NCBI RefSeq assembly: GCF_013466425.1
Contig: NZ_CP059165.1
Coordinates: 2,790,001-2,854,000, forward strand
From: Mycobacterium vicinigordonae
GTDB lineage: Bacteria > Actinomycetota > Actinomycetes > Mycobacteriales > Mycobacteriaceae
DNA: 64,000 bases
Direction of reading: 5' to 3'
Part shown: one piece after another, positions 45,338 to 58,642 of the stretch
Layout: each line of letters opens with the position of its first letter
How positions within the stretch are numbered: the stretch's first letter is position 1
Program-made: the position numbers and the translations under genes
Notes under the pieces: generated by a model
Told to the model about the DNA's origin: nothing
Database searches by the model: none
What the model saw: only the letters and a program-made list of their open reading frames with translations

Positions 45338-46687
45338 TCAGAGCGGGCGGCGGCGGATCCTGCGGCCCAGGACGACCTTCGCTGCGATCACACCCAGCCG
45401 TGCCATCCCCGCATATGTCATCGGGTTGAACGCGGTGGGCCAGGTGGTCCGCACCAGGTTGTCGGTCAGCGGGCGGCCGGCGAATCGGTCGATGAGCCAG
45501 CGCAGCGTCATCGGAGCCGACAGCGGATGCAGGACCATGTGCTCATTGAACGCGTCCCGGTGGTAGGTGACGCTGGCGCCGCCGGCGATGTACGTCTCGG
45601 CGAGCTCGTCGATGTCGTCGACGTCGATGAGGTAGTCGTGGACGGCCTGCACGATCAACACCGGTGGGGACGGGATTGCGGACCCGAGTTTGATGCTGTC
45701 GAAGACGTGCACCACTGCGGGCCGCGAGAGCGTCTGCTCGAGCGGTTCGTCGAGGTAGTCGCCCATGTTCTTGTGGGCCATCTTGATGACGGCCTCGGCG
45801 GTGGTCATCGTCTCGAGGCTGTCGAGCAGGGCACGGCCCTCTTCGTTGGTGTGCTCCTTGATGACCTCGTCCAGGCCGGGGTAGCTGTGGGTAAGTGCGG
45901 CCACCACCAGCGCGGGCAGGCCGGCGAACAACCCGCCGTTGAGGCGGCGGAAGGTGTGGCCCAGGTCGCCGACGGGCGAGCCCAGCACCGCTCCGACGAT
46001 GTCCAACTCGGGGGCGTACTGACCGCACAACTCGGCTGCCCAAGCGCTGGCCAGACCGCCACCGGAGTAACCCCACAGCCCCACCTTCGCCGACGGCGAC
46101 AATCCGAGTCGCTCGTAACTCAGCGACGCCCGGATTCCGTCCAGGATGCGGTAGCCGGGCTCGATCGGGGTGCCCCACAGCCCCTGCAGGCCCTCGTGGT
46201 CGGGCACCGACACCGCCCACCCCTCCGCGACGGCGGCGGCGACCAGCACCAGCTCCAGCTGGGCCAACGAGCCGACCGCTTTGGCGCGGCGCCGCATCGC
46301 GTAGGAGGGAAAGCAGCGCGACGACACCGCGTCAATGGCGCACTGATAGGACAGCAGCGGGATGGTTTTGCCGGGTGCCACCTCCGCGGGCACGATCACC
46401 GTCGTGACCGAGGCCTCGGGATTGCCATGCTTGTCCATCGTCCGGAACAGCAATTGGGTGGCCTGCAGGGTCTGCGGAATCAAGCCCATGAATGCCAGCT
46501 CGACGTCGCGGGAGCGCAACACCGTCCCGGGCTCGGCATGTTGAAAGCCCGCCGGCGGTTGGTAGAACGGGTCGTCGGTCGGCAGCAACGGCCGGACCTT
46601 GCGCTGCAGCTCCTCATGCGGAGCGGCGCCGATCCATCGCAGCCCCTCGGGCCCCGTCGCGCCAGCCAGATTGCCCAGCTCCACCAT
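45338..46687 (-). CDS. Secretory-lipase family protein, Rv1592c-like
   Basis: 449 residues, alpha/beta-hydrolase of the LIP family. The nucleophile is in [14 protein letters not shown] and the Asp in [20 protein letters not shown]. The His is probably in [21 protein letters not shown]. No signal peptide is evident. It closely follows Rv1592c in length (about 446) and sequence pattern, including [18 protein letters not shown] and [19 protein letters not shown] 46687 gives [12 protein letters not shown] with GAAGGGA at good spacing. It probably hydrolyses lipid esters; natural substrate unknown. Confidence 0.92.
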   Translation of the reverse strand: MVELGNLAGATGPEGLRWIGAAPHEELQRKVRPLLPTDDPFYQPPAGFQHAEPGTVLRSRDVELAFMGLIPQTLQATQLLFRTMDKHGNPEASVTTVIVPAEVAPGKTIPLLSYQCAIDAVSSRCFPSYAMRRRAKAVGSLAQLELVLVAAAVAEGWAVSVPDHEGLQGLWGTPIEPGYRILDGIRASLSYERLGLSPSAKVGLWGYSGGGLASAWAAELCGQYAPELDIVGAVLGSPVGDLGHTFRRLNGGLFAGLPALVVAALTHSYPGLDEVIKEHTNEEGRALLDSLETMTTAEAVIKMAHKNMGDYLDEPLEQTLSRPAVVHVFDSIKLGSAIPSPPVLIVQAVHDYLIDVDDIDELAETYIAGGASVTYHRDAFNEHMVLHPLSAPMTLRWLIDRFAGRPLTDNLVRTTWPTAFNPMTYAGMARLGVIAAKVVLGRRIRRRPL

Positions 46688-46883
46688 CAACATTCCCTTC
46701 ACGTCCACTCGGTTCGCGCGGTGCGCACCGTCGATCCCGGATCAAGTGCAGTGCTGTCAGCCGGAAGAATCCGCCGCGGGCGCGTGGCATGCGTCCGCCG
46801 CTTCTTAAATATCTCTTAGACAATGTACAGGCGGTGTACGCCGAACCGAAACCAGCGTGTCGCGTGGCGCCGCCCACAGTTGA

Positions 46884-47588
46884 TCAGCCGGGCGGGCGCA
46901 GCGCGGCGAACTCGTCGGTCACCCTCAGTTGGGAGTCGGTGAAACGGTAGAGCGCGGCCGGGCGGCCACCGCTGCGGCCGGACTGGGCGATGGTGCCAGT
47001 CTGGGTAATGACCTTGCGGCGGGCCAGCACGCGCTGCAGATTGGTGGCGTCGACCTGATAGCCGAGCGCCGCACCGTAGATGTCGCGCAACGTCGATAGC
47101 GCGAATTCCTTTGGTGCCAAAGCGAATCCAATGTTCGTGTAGGACAGTTTGGCCACCAGGCGGGCGTGGGCGTGGGTAACCATCGGCCCGTGGTCGAACG
47201 CCATCTCTGGCAGCGTGTCCACCGGATGCCACCGGGTATCGGCCGGTAGTTCGGGCGTCGCGGGGGAGGGCACCAGCCCCAGGAATGTGGACGCGATCAC
47301 CCGGCTACCCGGTACGCGATGCGGATCGGAGAACACAGCGAGCTGTTCCAGATGGGCCAACTCGCGCAAATCGACCTTTTCTGCCAGCTGGCGCCGCACC
47401 GATGTGATCATGTCTTCGTCGGCGCGCAACCGACCGCCCGGCAGCGACCACGCGCCCCGCTGCGGATCCTGGGCACGCTGCCATAACAGCACGTTAAGCT
47501 GCGGTTTCCCAGACGGTGTGGGCGCGGTTTCCAGCTGAACCTGGAACACGACCGCAAGCACTTCATGCAGAGTGCTACCATTAGGCAT
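46884..47588 (-). CDS. nrtR: Nudix-related transcriptional regulator NrtR, Rv1593c-like
   Basis: 234 residues. A Nudix-like domain (1-140; [30 protein letters not shown], with the Nudix box degenerate at the catalytic Glu positions) is joined to a winged-helix domain (about 150-225; [18 protein letters not shown] and [14 protein letters not shown]). NrtR senses ADP-ribose or NAD state and represses NAD synthesis genes. It is divergent from nadA with a palindrome in between. ATG 47588 has no Shine-Dalgarno, and a perfect TATAAT lies 7 bp upstream, indicating a leaderless mRNA. Confidence 0.92.
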   Translation of the reverse strand: MPNGSTLHEVLAVVFQVQLETAPTPSGKPQLNVLLWQRAQDPQRGAWSLPGGRLRADEDMITSVRRQLAEKVDLRELAHLEQLAVFSDPHRVPGSRVIASTFLGLVPSPATPELPADTRWHPVDTLPEMAFDHGPMVTHAHARLVAKLSYTNIGFALAPKEFALSTLRDIYGAALGYQVDATNLQRVLARRKVITQTGTIAQSGRSGGRPAALYRFTDSQLRVTDEFAALRPPG

Positions 47589-47611
47589 GTTTTCGATTAT
47601 AAGTCGAAAAC
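47589..47611. promoter_or_regulatory. NrtR operator between nrtR and nadA
   Basis: Perfect 8-bp arms GTTTTCGA (47589-47596) and TCGAAAAC (47604-47611) flank TTATAAG. On the minus strand TATAAT (47602-47597) is the nrtR -10 box and lies inside the site. In the other direction GATTAT can serve nadA, whose ATG is at 47635. One operator can therefore shut off both promoters, giving autoregulation and control of nadABC. Binding by the adjacent regulator is inferred from position and symmetry. Confidence 0.75.
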
Positions 47612-47634
47612 CTCCTGGTGCGAAAGGAGCCCCC

Positions 47635-48684
47635 ATGACGGTCGCGAATCGCATGGACACGCTCGCCGACGAATTGGCAGCCCGCATCGTCAGTACGCCT
47701 ACCGGGTACACCGGCGTCCAAGGCGACGCGCGGTGGGCTGCCGAGGTTCGCCGCCTGGCGCGGCTACGCGGCGCCACCGTGCTGGCGCACAACTACCAGT
47801 TGCCCGCGATCCAGGACGTGGCCGATCACGTAGGGGACTCGCTGGCGCTGTCGCGAATCGCCGCCGAGGCGCCCGAGGACACCATCGTGTTTTGCGGGGT
47901 GCACTTCATGGCCGAGACCGCCAAGATTCTCAGTCCGGAGAAGACAGTGCTGATTCCCGATCAGCGGGCCGGCTGCTCGCTGGCCGACTCGATCACTCCC
48001 GACGAACTGCGGGCCTGGAAGGACGAGCACCCCGGCGCCATCGTCGTCTCCTACGTCAACACCACCGCGGACGTAAAGGCGCTTACCGACATCTGCTGCA
48101 CGTCGTCCAACGCGGTCGACGTGGTGGCCTCCATCGATCCCGAGCGCGAGGTTCTGTTCTGCCCCGACCAGTTCCTCGGTGCCCACGTACGTCGAGTGAC
48201 CGGCCGTAAGAACCTGCACGTGTGGGCCGGCGAATGTCACGTGCATGCCGGGATCAACGGCGACGAACTCACCGACCAGGCGCGGGCGAATCCCGATGCC
48301 GAACTGTTCGTCCATCCCGAATGCGGTTGCGCCACTTCAGCGTTATATTTGGCGGGAGAGGGCGCCTTCCCCGCTGACCGGGTCAAGATCTTGTCCACCG
48401 GCGGCATGCTGGACGCGGCGCACGCCACCCGCGCCCGCAAGGTTCTGGTCGCCACTGAGGTCGGGATGCTGCACCAATTACGCAGGGCCGCACCGGATGT
48501 CGACTTTCAGGCGGTCAACGACCGAGCGTCGTGCAAGTACATGAAGATGATCACCCCGGCCGCGCTGCTGCGTTGCCTGCTCGACGGCGCCGACGAGGTG
48601 CAAGTCGACCCCGTCACCGCCGCCGCGGGCCGGCGCAGCGTGCAGCGGATGATCGAAATCGGCCAGCCCGGCGGTGGCGAATGA
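47635..48684 (+). CDS. nadA: Quinolinate synthase NadA
   Basis: A 349-residue [4Fe-4S] enzyme condensing iminoaspartate with dihydroxyacetone phosphate to quinolinate. [20 protein letters not shown] is the first signature, and the three cluster Cys are spread over the protein (in FCGVHF or [16 protein letters not shown] and PECGCATS). The C-terminal SCKYMKMI lysine segment is typical. ATG 47635 has AAAGGAG six bases upstream and gives the same length as M. tuberculosis NadA. It overlaps nadB (ATGA). Confidence 0.97.
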   Translation: MTVANRMDTLADELAARIVSTPTGYTGVQGDARWAAEVRRLARLRGATVLAHNYQLPAIQDVADHVGDSLALSRIAAEAPEDTIVFCGVHFMAETAKILSPEKTVLIPDQRAGCSLADSITPDELRAWKDEHPGAIVVSYVNTTADVKALTDICCTSSNAVDVVASIDPEREVLFCPDQFLGAHVRRVTGRKNLHVWAGECHVHAGINGDELTDQARANPDAELFVHPECGCATSALYLAGEGAFPADRVKILSTGGMLDAAHATRARKVLVATEVGMLHQLRRAAPDVDFQAVNDRASCKYMKMITPAALLRCLLDGADEVQVDPVTAAAGRRSVQRMIEIGQPGGGE

Positions 48685-50258
48685 CGACCGCCGCGGTCTG
48701 GCAGGATCGCGCCGACGTCGTCGTGATCGGGATGGGGGTGGCGGGGCTGGCCGCGGCGCTGGCCGCACATCGCTCCGGTCGCCGGGTGGTCGTCCTCAAT
48801 AAATCATCCCAGCTGCACGGGGCGACGGCCACGCACTACGCGCAGGGCGGCATCGCGGTGGTGTTGCCGGACAACGACGATTCGGTCGACGCGCATGTCG
48901 CGGACACCCTGGCTGCCGGCGCCGGACTGTGCGACCCCGACGCGGTCTACTCGATCGTCGCCGACGGCTACCGCGCGGTGACCGAATTGGTCAGCCAGGG
49001 AGCGCGATTCGACGAATCGATGTCGGGCGGGTGGGACGTGACGCGCGAAGGCGGGCACTCGCGGCGCCGCGTCGTGCATGCCGGAGGCGACGCCACCGGC
49101 GCCGAGGTGCAGCGGACCCTGGACCACGCTGCCCGCGCGCTGGACATCCGCGGCTCCCACGTCGCGCTTCGGGTGCTGCACGATTCCGCGGTGACCGGGG
49201 TACTGGTTACCCGGCCCGACGGCTGCGGCATCATCCACGCCCCGGCGGTGATCCTGGCCACCGGCGGACTCGGCCACTTGTACTCGGCGACGACCAATCC
49301 GAGCGGTTCCACTGGCGACGGCATCGCGCTGGGGTTGTGGGCCGGCCTCGCGATCGCCGACCTGGAATTCATCCAGTTTCACCCGACCATGCTCTATTCC
49401 GCGGGCAGTGGCGGTCGGCGTCCGTTGATCACCGAGGCGATCCGCGGTGAAGGTGCGATATTGGTTGATCGGCAAGGTAATTCGATCACCGCGGGAGTGC
49501 ATCCGATGGGTGATTTGGCTCCCCGTGACGTGGTCGCCGCCGCCATCGACGCGCGACTGAAGGCCACCGGCGATCCATGCGCCTACCTCGACGCCCGCCG
49601 CATCTCCGGATTCGCGGCTCGGTTCCCGACCGTTACCGCCTCCTGCCTGGCGGCCGGCATCGACCCTGTCCGCCAACCGATTCCGATTGTGCCGGGCGCG
49701 CACTATAGCTGCGGCGGCGTGGTCACCGACGTGTGTGGCCAGACCGAGTTGCCCGGGTTGTACGCGGCGGGCGAGGTGGCGCGAACCGGCATGCACGGCG
49801 CCAACCGGCTAGCCTCCAACAGCCTGCTGGAGGGTCTGGTGGTCGGCGGGCGGGCCGGGAAACTCGCCGCCGCGCACGCCGCTGCCGCGGGACGTATCCG
49901 GGCGGCGATGCCCGAGCCAATCGCCCACACCGCGCCGCCGCGCAGCGATTTGCAATGGGCGATGAGCCGGGACGCCTCGGTGGTGCGCGACGCCGCCGGA
50001 CTGCTCCGGTTGGCCCAGACGCTGGACGCCGCGCCGGTGCGAGAGGTCTCGGAGCGTTTCGGAGCCGAGGACGTCGCGCTGGCCACCGCGGCCCGAGCTG
50101 TGGCGGCGGCCGCCCTCGCCCGCACCGAGAGCCGTGGATGCCACCACCGCGCCGAATACCCGGCCACGAGCATTGAGCAGGGCCGCAGCATTTTGGTCCG
50201 GCTGGCCGCCGGATCCTGCGATGCCGTCCAGGCGGAGGCGCTGGCGGCGGTGGGCTGA
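48681..50258 (+). CDS. nadB: L-aspartate oxidase NadB
   Basis: A 525-residue FAD enzyme oxidising aspartate to iminoaspartate for NadA. The Rossmann motif [22 protein letters not shown] is at 12-33, followed by [36 protein letters not shown] and the flavin-site segment [23 protein letters not shown]. The C-terminal helical domain is present ([14 protein letters not shown]). The start overlaps the nadA stop, and the stop overlaps nadC by one base. Cytosolic. Confidence 0.97.
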   Translation: MTTAAVWQDRADVVVIGMGVAGLAAALAAHRSGRRVVVLNKSSQLHGATATHYAQGGIAVVLPDNDDSVDAHVADTLAAGAGLCDPDAVYSIVADGYRAVTELVSQGARFDESMSGGWDVTREGGHSRRRVVHAGGDATGAEVQRTLDHAARALDIRGSHVALRVLHDSAVTGVLVTRPDGCGIIHAPAVILATGGLGHLYSATTNPSGSTGDGIALGLWAGLAIADLEFIQFHPTMLYSAGSGGRRPLITEAIRGEGAILVDRQGNSITAGVHPMGDLAPRDVVAAAIDARLKATGDPCAYLDARRISGFAARFPTVTASCLAAGIDPVRQPIPIVPGAHYSCGGVVTDVCGQTELPGLYAAGEVARTGMHGANRLASNSLLEGLVVGGRAGKLAAAHAAAAGRIRAAMPEPIAHTAPPRSDLQWAMSRDASVVRDAAGLLRLAQTLDAAPVREVSERFGAEDVALATAARAVAAAALARTESRGCHHRAEYPATSIEQGRSILVRLAAGSCDAVQAEALAAVG

Positions 50259-51115
50259 TGATCCTGGACGACGACGAGCGGGCCGACGCCCGCGAAGTGA
50301 TTCGCCGCGGTCTGGTCGAGGACCTCCGTTACGGACCGGACGCCACCACCTTGGCGACGGTGGCCGCAGGCACGGTGACCACCGCGTCGATGGTGCCGCG
50401 GGAGGCCGGCGTGGCCGGCGGGGTGGAGGTCGCGTTGCTCGTGCTCGACGAGGTGATCGGCAGCCACGGCTATCAGGTGCTGCACCGCGTCGAGGACGGC
50501 ACTCGCCTGCAGCCCGGCCAACCGTTGCTGACCGTGCAAGCCGAGACCCAGGGCCTCTTGACCGCCGAGCGGACCATGCTGAACCTGGTATGCCACCTGT
50601 CCGGGATCGCCACCATGACCGCGGCCTGGGTGGAAGCGGTGAGCGGCACCAAAGCCAAAATCCGCGACACGCGCAAGACCCTGCCAGGGCTGCGCGCGCT
50701 GCAGAAGTACGCGGTGCGGGTCGGCGGCGGCGTCAACCACCGCCTGGGCCTGGGCGATGCAGCCTTGATCAAGGACAACCACGTGGCCGCGGCCGGATCG
50801 GTGGTCGAGGCGCTGCGCGCAGTGCGGGCACACGCACCCGAGCTGTCCTGCGAGGTCGAGGTGGACTCCCTAGAACAACTCGACGAGGTGCTGCCGGAGA
50901 AGCCCGAGTTGATCTTGTTGGACAACTTTCCGGTGTGGCAGACACAGATCGCCGTGCAGCGTCGGGACGCGCGGGCGCCGGCAGTGCTGCTGGAGTCGTC
51001 CGGCGGACTCAGCCTGGACACCGCGAAGACGTATGCCGACACGGGGGTGGACTACCTTGCCGTGGGTGCGCTGACGCATTCGGTGCGAGTTCTGGACGTC
51101 GGCCTCGACATGTGA
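50258..51115 (+). CDS. nadC: Nicotinate-nucleotide pyrophosphorylase (quinolinate phosphoribosyltransferase) NadC
   Basis: 285 residues. Converts quinolinate and PRPP to nicotinate mononucleotide with loss of CO2. TLNLVCHLSGIATMT-type helix (ERTMLNLVCHLSGIATMTA), RDTRKTLPGLRALQKYAV, GGGVNHRLGLGDAALIKDNH and EVEVDSLEQL provide the phosphate- and carboxylate-binding Arg, His and Lys residues. Third gene of nadABC, starting on the last base of the nadB stop. Known as a drug target in M. tuberculosis. Confidence 0.97.
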   Translation: MILDDDERADAREVIRRGLVEDLRYGPDATTLATVAAGTVTTASMVPREAGVAGGVEVALLVLDEVIGSHGYQVLHRVEDGTRLQPGQPLLTVQAETQGLLTAERTMLNLVCHLSGIATMTAAWVEAVSGTKAKIRDTRKTLPGLRALQKYAVRVGGGVNHRLGLGDAALIKDNHVAAAGSVVEALRAVRAHAPELSCEVEVDSLEQLDEVLPEKPELILLDNFPVWQTQIAVQRRDARAPAVLLESSGGLSLDTAKTYADTGVDYLAVGALTHSVRVLDVGLDM

Positions 51116-51134
51116 TTGCCGGCCTATTCGTACG

Positions 51135-51719
51135 TTAAACGGCTTCGGCCAATAGCGCGCGTGCCGCGCTTTTTGCGGCCTGCAGGGCAGCGGTCTCCCC
51201 GGCCGTACGGGACAGGATCAGCGCTCCTTCGATGAGAGAGATCACAGCCAGCGCAACATCTCTCGCGGGTTGCGCGGACCAACCTTCGACGCGAAGTCGT
51301 TCTTCGATGGCGGCACACCATCCGTGGAAGGCACGCGCGCAGGCGTCGCGGACCAGCGGGCTGGCGTGTACCGCCTCGGTGGCTAGCGGTTCGACGGGGC
51401 AGCCATCGCGGTGGTCGCCGGCCAGGCCGGCGACCAGCACGTCGATCCAGCGGTCGATGATGTCGGCGATCGGGGTTCCGGTGCCCAGCAGCCGGCGCAG
51501 CAGTTGTTCGATGCCGGCTCCGGTGGTTTCGACGACCGTGGCGGCCAGCTGCTGTTTGCCACGGGGGAAGTGGTGATACAGCGATCCGGGTTTGACGTGG
51601 GCCTCGTCAAGGATTTGGTTCAATCCCGTTGCCGCATAACCCTGTCGGCGGAACAGGGCAGCGGCTGTGTCGACGAGCGCCGCACGACTGCGATCCGGAC
51701 GAGGCATGGCCTTGACCAT
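51135..51719 (-). CDS. TetR-family transcriptional regulator
   Basis: About 194 residues (ATG 51719, or ATG 51707 giving MPRPDRSRAAL). Helix-turn-helix at about 12-58: LVDTAAALFRRQGYAATGLNQILDEAHVKPGSLYHHFPRGKQQL. The C-terminal domain has the LmrA/YxaF-type look (GCPVEPLATEAV). It is divergent from the alcohol dehydrogenase gene 28 bp away, the likely target. The short gap ttgaaagatcactcaataat is AT-rich and should hold both promoters. Confidence 0.9.
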   Translation of the reverse strand: MVKAMPRPDRSRAALVDTAAALFRRQGYAATGLNQILDEAHVKPGSLYHHFPRGKQQLAATVVETTGAGIEQLLRRLLGTGTPIADIIDRWIDVLVAGLAGDHRDGCPVEPLATEAVHASPLVRDACARAFHGWCAAIEERLRVEGWSAQPARDVALAVISLIEGALILSRTAGETAALQAAKSAARALLAEAV

Positions 51720-51747
51720 ACTTGAAAGATCACTCAATAATTTGGTG

Positions 51748-52776
51748 ATGAGGCAGCTGTGGCACGTAGAGACCGGACGCTACGCGTGGAGCGAGGTTCG
51801 CGATCCGGTGATCTCTGAGCCCGAGCAGGCCTTGGTCCGGCCGCTCTCGGTGGCCTGCTGCGATCTCGACGTGGGTGTTTGTGCAGGCCGGTTGCCGATG
51901 CCGCCGGGATACGCGGTCGGTCATGAGGGGGTGGCCGAGGTCGTTGCGGTCGGCGAAGGCGTGCACAGCGTACGGGTTGGGGACATGGTGATCGTGCCGT
52001 TTCAACTCAGCTGCGGCAGCTGCCGCGAGTGCCGGCGCGGTGTTACCGGCTCGTGCGGCTCACTGCCGTCGATGGCGATGTACGGGATGGGTCCTATCGC
52101 TGGAATGGACGGCGGCGGTTTCATGGCGGACCTCGTGTTGGTGCCCTTCGCCGACGCCATGTTGATCCCGGTGCCCCCCGGCGTCGATCCGGTGGCAATC
52201 GCGTCGTTGTCGGACAACATTCCCGACGGCTGGCGCGCCGTGGGGCCGTTCGCGCATGAGTTGGCTGGCCTCGACAAGATCGACCGTCGCGTGCTGGTGG
52301 TGGGTCGGCTCTCGATCGGGTTGTACGCGGCGGCCTTCGGCGTTGCGCTGGGCACCCACGTCGACTACGTCGATACCGACCCGCTGCGGCTATCGGTCGC
52401 CGAGAAGCTCGGCGCGACGGTCCACGATCAGCCGAAACCCGCCAAAGAGTGGGAGCCATACCCGGTCACGGTGAACACCTCGGCGGACCCTCCGCTCCTG
52501 GCCGCGACGCTGCGTGCGACGTGGCCCGACGGTGTCTGCACCGATACCGGCATCTACTTCCAGCCGGGCATCGAAATGGCGCTGCTGCGCCTCTACACCC
52601 GCGGCGTCCGGTTCGTCACCGGTCGGGTCAATGCGCGTCCTGCGATTCCGCAGGTTCTTGACTTGATCGCCGCTGGATGCGACCTGTCGCCCGTCGTCGA
52701 CCGCGTCGTGGCCTGGAACGACGCCCCATCGGTGTGGCCGATGATGACCGGCAAAACCGTATTCACCCGCTCCTGA
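51748..52776 (+). CDS. Zinc-type alcohol dehydrogenase-like protein
   Basis: 342 residues of the medium-chain dehydrogenase family. Probable catalytic zinc ligands are Cys38, the GHE pair His59/Glu60, and Asp156. The structural zinc site is Cys89, 92, 95 and 103 (CGSCRECRRGVTGSC), as in formaldehyde/threonine dehydrogenase-type members. The dinucleotide-binding loop is unusual: VLVVGRLSIGLYAA has G-R-L-S-I-G (186-191) in place of GxGxxG, so cofactor use may differ. ATG 51748; a GTG one codon earlier is possible. Probably controlled by the divergent TetR gene. Substrate unknown. Confidence 0.87.
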   Translation: MRQLWHVETGRYAWSEVRDPVISEPEQALVRPLSVACCDLDVGVCAGRLPMPPGYAVGHEGVAEVVAVGEGVHSVRVGDMVIVPFQLSCGSCRECRRGVTGSCGSLPSMAMYGMGPIAGMDGGGFMADLVLVPFADAMLIPVPPGVDPVAIASLSDNIPDGWRAVGPFAHELAGLDKIDRRVLVVGRLSIGLYAAAFGVALGTHVDYVDTDPLRLSVAEKLGATVHDQPKPAKEWEPYPVTVNTSADPPLLAATLRATWPDGVCTDTGIYFQPGIEMALLRLYTRGVRFVTGRVNARPAIPQVLDLIAAGCDLSPVVDRVVAWNDAPSVWPMMTGKTVFTRS

Positions 52777-52800
52777 CGGACTATTTCGGGATGCGGCCGG

Positions 52801-53214
52801 TCAGGTGACGTCGCCGACCAGCACAGCCATGCGCGGCAGCTGCAGCTTCGCCAACCGCGGCAGGCCTTTCCCGTCGGAGCCGGCCGGCAGAATCCGAGGA
52901 TTTCTGATGTGCACCCGACGGCGGGCGTAGCGCAGGTCCGCCTCGCCGGCGGCCAGCACATTCTTCACCCAGTCGGTTTTGCCGTGGCCCAGCGCGATCG
53001 CAAGTGTGTTGCCCGTGCGATAGGTGGTGACGACAGTCTGGTAAGGCTTTCCGGACTTGCGGCCGCGGTGCTCGATAGTCGCGGTGCCGGGGAGGAAGCG
53101 AGCGATCGGCTTGACTACCGGGTTGAGGTACTTGACCTGGATGTTCTCGAACCACACCGGATAGACCATCGGGATACCGGGGGCATTGTTTGGGTGCTGA
53201 TCACGTGCGGACAT
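52801..53214 (-). CDS. F420-dependent nitroreductase (Ddn) family protein, Rv1598c-like
   Basis: A 137-residue deazaflavin-dependent nitroreductase-family protein: [66 protein letters not shown]. The W-x-x-N segment is the F420-binding part. Length and pattern match Rv1598c (136). AAGGAG lies seven bases before ATG 53214. Substrate unknown. It is divergent from hisD (83-bp gap). Confidence 0.92.
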   Translation of the reverse strand: MSARDQHPNNAPGIPMVYPVWFENIQVKYLNPVVKPIARFLPGTATIEHRGRKSGKPYQTVVTTYRTGNTLAIALGHGKTDWVKNVLAAGEADLRYARRRVHIRNPRILPAGSDGKGLPRLAKLQLPRMAVLVGDVT

Positions 53215-53297
53215 GGCTGGCTCCTTGTTTCTACCCTGGCTCAGGAGCGACTGTACCGGTGGAATATCGAGTTGAGCTGCTCTGGGACAATGGTCAG

Positions 53298-56456
<3,159 letters not shown>

Positions 56457-56460
<4 letters not shown>

Positions 56461-57077
56461 CAGCTAGATCGGTCGTGGTTCTGGACTACGGGTCGGGTAA
56501 TCTACGGTCTGCCCAGCGTGCGCTAGAGCGGGTTGGTGCCGAGGTCGAGGTGACCGCCGACGCCGACAAGGCCCTGGCAGCCGATGGACTGGTGGTGCCG
56601 GGCGTCGGGGCCTTCGAGGCTTGCATGAGCGGACTGCGCAAGATCGGCGGCGAACGGATCATCGCTGAGCGGGTCAGCGGCCGGCGACCCGTGCTGGGTG
56701 TCTGTGTGGGCATGCAGATCCTGTTCGCGCACGGCGTCGAATTCGGCGTTGACACAATGGGTTGCGGCCAGTGGCCGGGAGCGGTGACCCGGCTGGATGC
56801 GCCGGTGATCCCGCACATGGGCTGGAACGTGGTGCAGGCCGCGCCCGGCAGCGTGCTCTTCAAAGGGTTGAGCGCCGACACCCGTTTTTATTTCGTACAC
56901 TCCTACGCCGCGCAGCGGTGGGAAGGTTCAGCTGAGGCGATGTTGACGTGGGCGACACATCAGGTGCCGTTTCTGGCGGCAGTCGAGGACGGGCCGTTGT
57001 CGGCGACCCAGTTTCACCCGGAGAAGAGCGGGGATGCCGGCGCGGCCGTGTTACACAACTGGATCGAGGGCCTGTAA
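56457..57077 (+). CDS. hisH: Imidazole glycerol phosphate synthase glutaminase subunit HisH
   Basis: A 206-residue class I glutamine amidotransferase supplying ammonia to His[20 protein letters not shown] opens the domain. The oxyanion strand is [12 protein letters not shown], the nucleophile Cys is in [10 protein letters not shown], and the His/Glu pair is in QFHPEKSG. Start overlaps the hisB stop (GTGA). The partner HisF is encoded three genes later. Confidence 0.97.
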
Positions 57078-57080
57078 GCC

Positions 57081-57815
57081 ATGTCGCTGATTTTGTTGCC
57101 GGCGGTCGACGTGGTCGAGGGGCGTGCCGTGCGTCTGGTGCAGGGCAAGGCCGGTAGTGAAACCGAGTATGGGTCGGCGCTTGATGCCGCGTTGGGTTGG
57201 CAGCGCGACGGCACCGACTGGATACACCTGGTCGATCTAGACGCCGCGTTCGGGCGTGGCTCCAACCGCGAACTGCTCGCCGAGGTGGTGGGCAAGCTCG
57301 ACGTCCAGGTGGAATTGTCCGGCGGCATCCGCGACGACGACTCGCTGGCCGCCGCGCTGGCCACCGGGTGCGCCCGGGTCAACCTGGGCACCGCAGCGCT
57401 GGAGAACCCGCAGTGGTGCGCCCGCGCGATCGCCGAGCACGGCGAGAAGGTCGCCGTCGGTCTGGACGTCCAGATCGTCGACGGCCAACACCGGTTGCGT
57501 GGACGCGGCTGGGAGACCGACGGTGGCGACTTGTGGCAGGTACTGGACCGCCTCAACGGCGAAGGCTGCTCGCGCTACGTCGTGACCGACGTGACCAAGG
57601 ACGGCACCCTGGGGGGTCCCAATCTGGACCTGCTGGCGGCCGTCGCCGAGCGCGCCGAGGCGCCGGTGATTGCCTCCGGCGGGGTGTCCAGCCTGGATGA
57701 CCTGCGGGCCATCGCGACACTGACCGACCGTGGCGTCGAGGGCGCCATTGTCGGCAAGGCGCTCTACGCCGGGCGCTTCACCTTGCCTCAGGCGCTGGCC
57801 GCGGTGCGGGAATAG
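57081..57815 (+). CDS. hisA: Phosphoribosyl isomerase HisA (PriA)
   Basis: A 244-residue TIM barrel isomerising ProFAR to [23 protein letters not shown] holds the catalytic Asp, [12 protein letters not shown] and [20 protein letters not shown] the second Asp and phosphate site, and [15 protein letters not shown] the C-terminal phosphate site. In actinobacteria this protein (PriA) also performs the tryptophan-pathway TrpF isomerisation, because no separate trpF exists. trpE begins 5.5 kb downstream. ATG 57081, 3 bp after hisH. Confidence 0.97.
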   Translation: MSLILLPAVDVVEGRAVRLVQGKAGSETEYGSALDAALGWQRDGTDWIHLVDLDAAFGRGSNRELLAEVVGKLDVQVELSGGIRDDDSLAAALATGCARVNLGTAALENPQWCARAIAEHGEKVAVGLDVQIVDGQHRLRGRGWETDGGDLWQVLDRLNGEGCSRYVVTDVTKDGTLGGPNLDLLAAVAERAEAPVIASGGVSSLDDLRAIATLTDRGVEGAIVGKALYAGRFTLPQALAAVRE

Positions 57816-57829
57816 GGAACCGCCGCACG

Positions 57830-58642
57830 ATGACGCAGAATCTTTCGGTGGACTCGCTTGTCGAACGGGCAGCGGCAGTCCTCGACGAGGCCGTCGAACC
57901 GTTCTTGGCCGGCCACCGTGCTGATTCGGCGGTTGCCAAGAAGGGCAACGACTTTGCCACCGAGGTGGATCTGGCGATCGAGCGCCAGGTCGTCGATGCA
58001 TTGGTTGCGGCCACCGGAATCCAGGTGCATGGCGAAGAATTCGGTGGCGCCGACTTCGACTCGCCTTGGGTGTGGGTGCTGGACCCGATCGACGGTACGT
58101 TCAATTATGCTGCCGGTTCACCGCTGGCCGGAATCCTCCTCGGGCTGCTGCGCGACGGCGAACCGGTGGCTGGGCTGACGTGGCTGCCGTTCACCAACCA
58201 GCGTTATACCGCCGTGACCGGTGGCCCACTAATCAAAAACGGTGTGCCGCAGCCTAAGCTGGCGCGAACCGAGTTGTCGGACGCGCTGGTGGCCGCCGGA
58301 TCGTTCAGCGCGGACTCGCGCGGCCGGTTCCCCGGCCAGTACCGCTTGGCGGTGTTGGAGAACCTCAGCCGGATGTCGTCGCGATTACGGATGCACGGAT
58401 CCACCGGGCTGGATCTCGCCTATGTCGCTGACGGAATACTCGGTGGTGCAATCAGTTTCGGCAGCCATGTGTGGGATCATGCCGCCGGGGTCGCCTTGGT
58501 GCGGGCCGCGGGTGGCACCGTCACGGATCTGGCTGGCCGGCCATGGAGTCCGGCGTCGCGGTCGGCGTTGGCGGCCGCGCCCGGGGTGCACGACGAGATG
58601 CTGGAGATCCTGCGCAGCACGGGCGATCCGGAGGACTTCTGA
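57830..58642 (+). CDS. impA: Inositol monophosphatase-family phosphatase ImpA
   Basis: 270 residues. Metal-binding motifs of the family are EFGG (Glu), [17 protein letters not shown] (DPIDGT) and [15 protein letters not shown]. It is placed between hisA and hisF with a one-base overlap into hisF, so it is part of the his operon. Family members include true inositol phosphatases and histidinol-phosphate phosphatases (HisN). The position suggests the latter or a dual role, though M. tuberculosis has another proposed histidinol phosphatase. Orthologue of Rv1604. Confidence 0.92.
   Translation: MTQNLSVDSLVERAAAVLDEAVEPFLAGHRADSAVAKKGNDFATEVDLAIERQVVDALVAATGIQVHGEEFGGADFDSPWVWVLDPIDGTFNYAAGSPLAGILLGLLRDGEPVAGLTWLPFTNQRYTAVTGGPLIKNGVPQPKLARTELSDALVAAGSFSADSRGRFPGQYRLAVLENLSRMSSRLRMHGSTGLDLAYVADGILGGAISFGSHVWDHAAGVALVRAAGGTVTDLAGRPWSPASRSALAAAPGVHDEMLEILRSTGDPEDF

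Noticed and set aside
46825..46839. Short inverted repeat GTACA-N5-TGTAC upstream of the lipase gene
   Set aside because: Five-base arms are expected by chance in this length of sequence, and no nearby regulator suggests a role.
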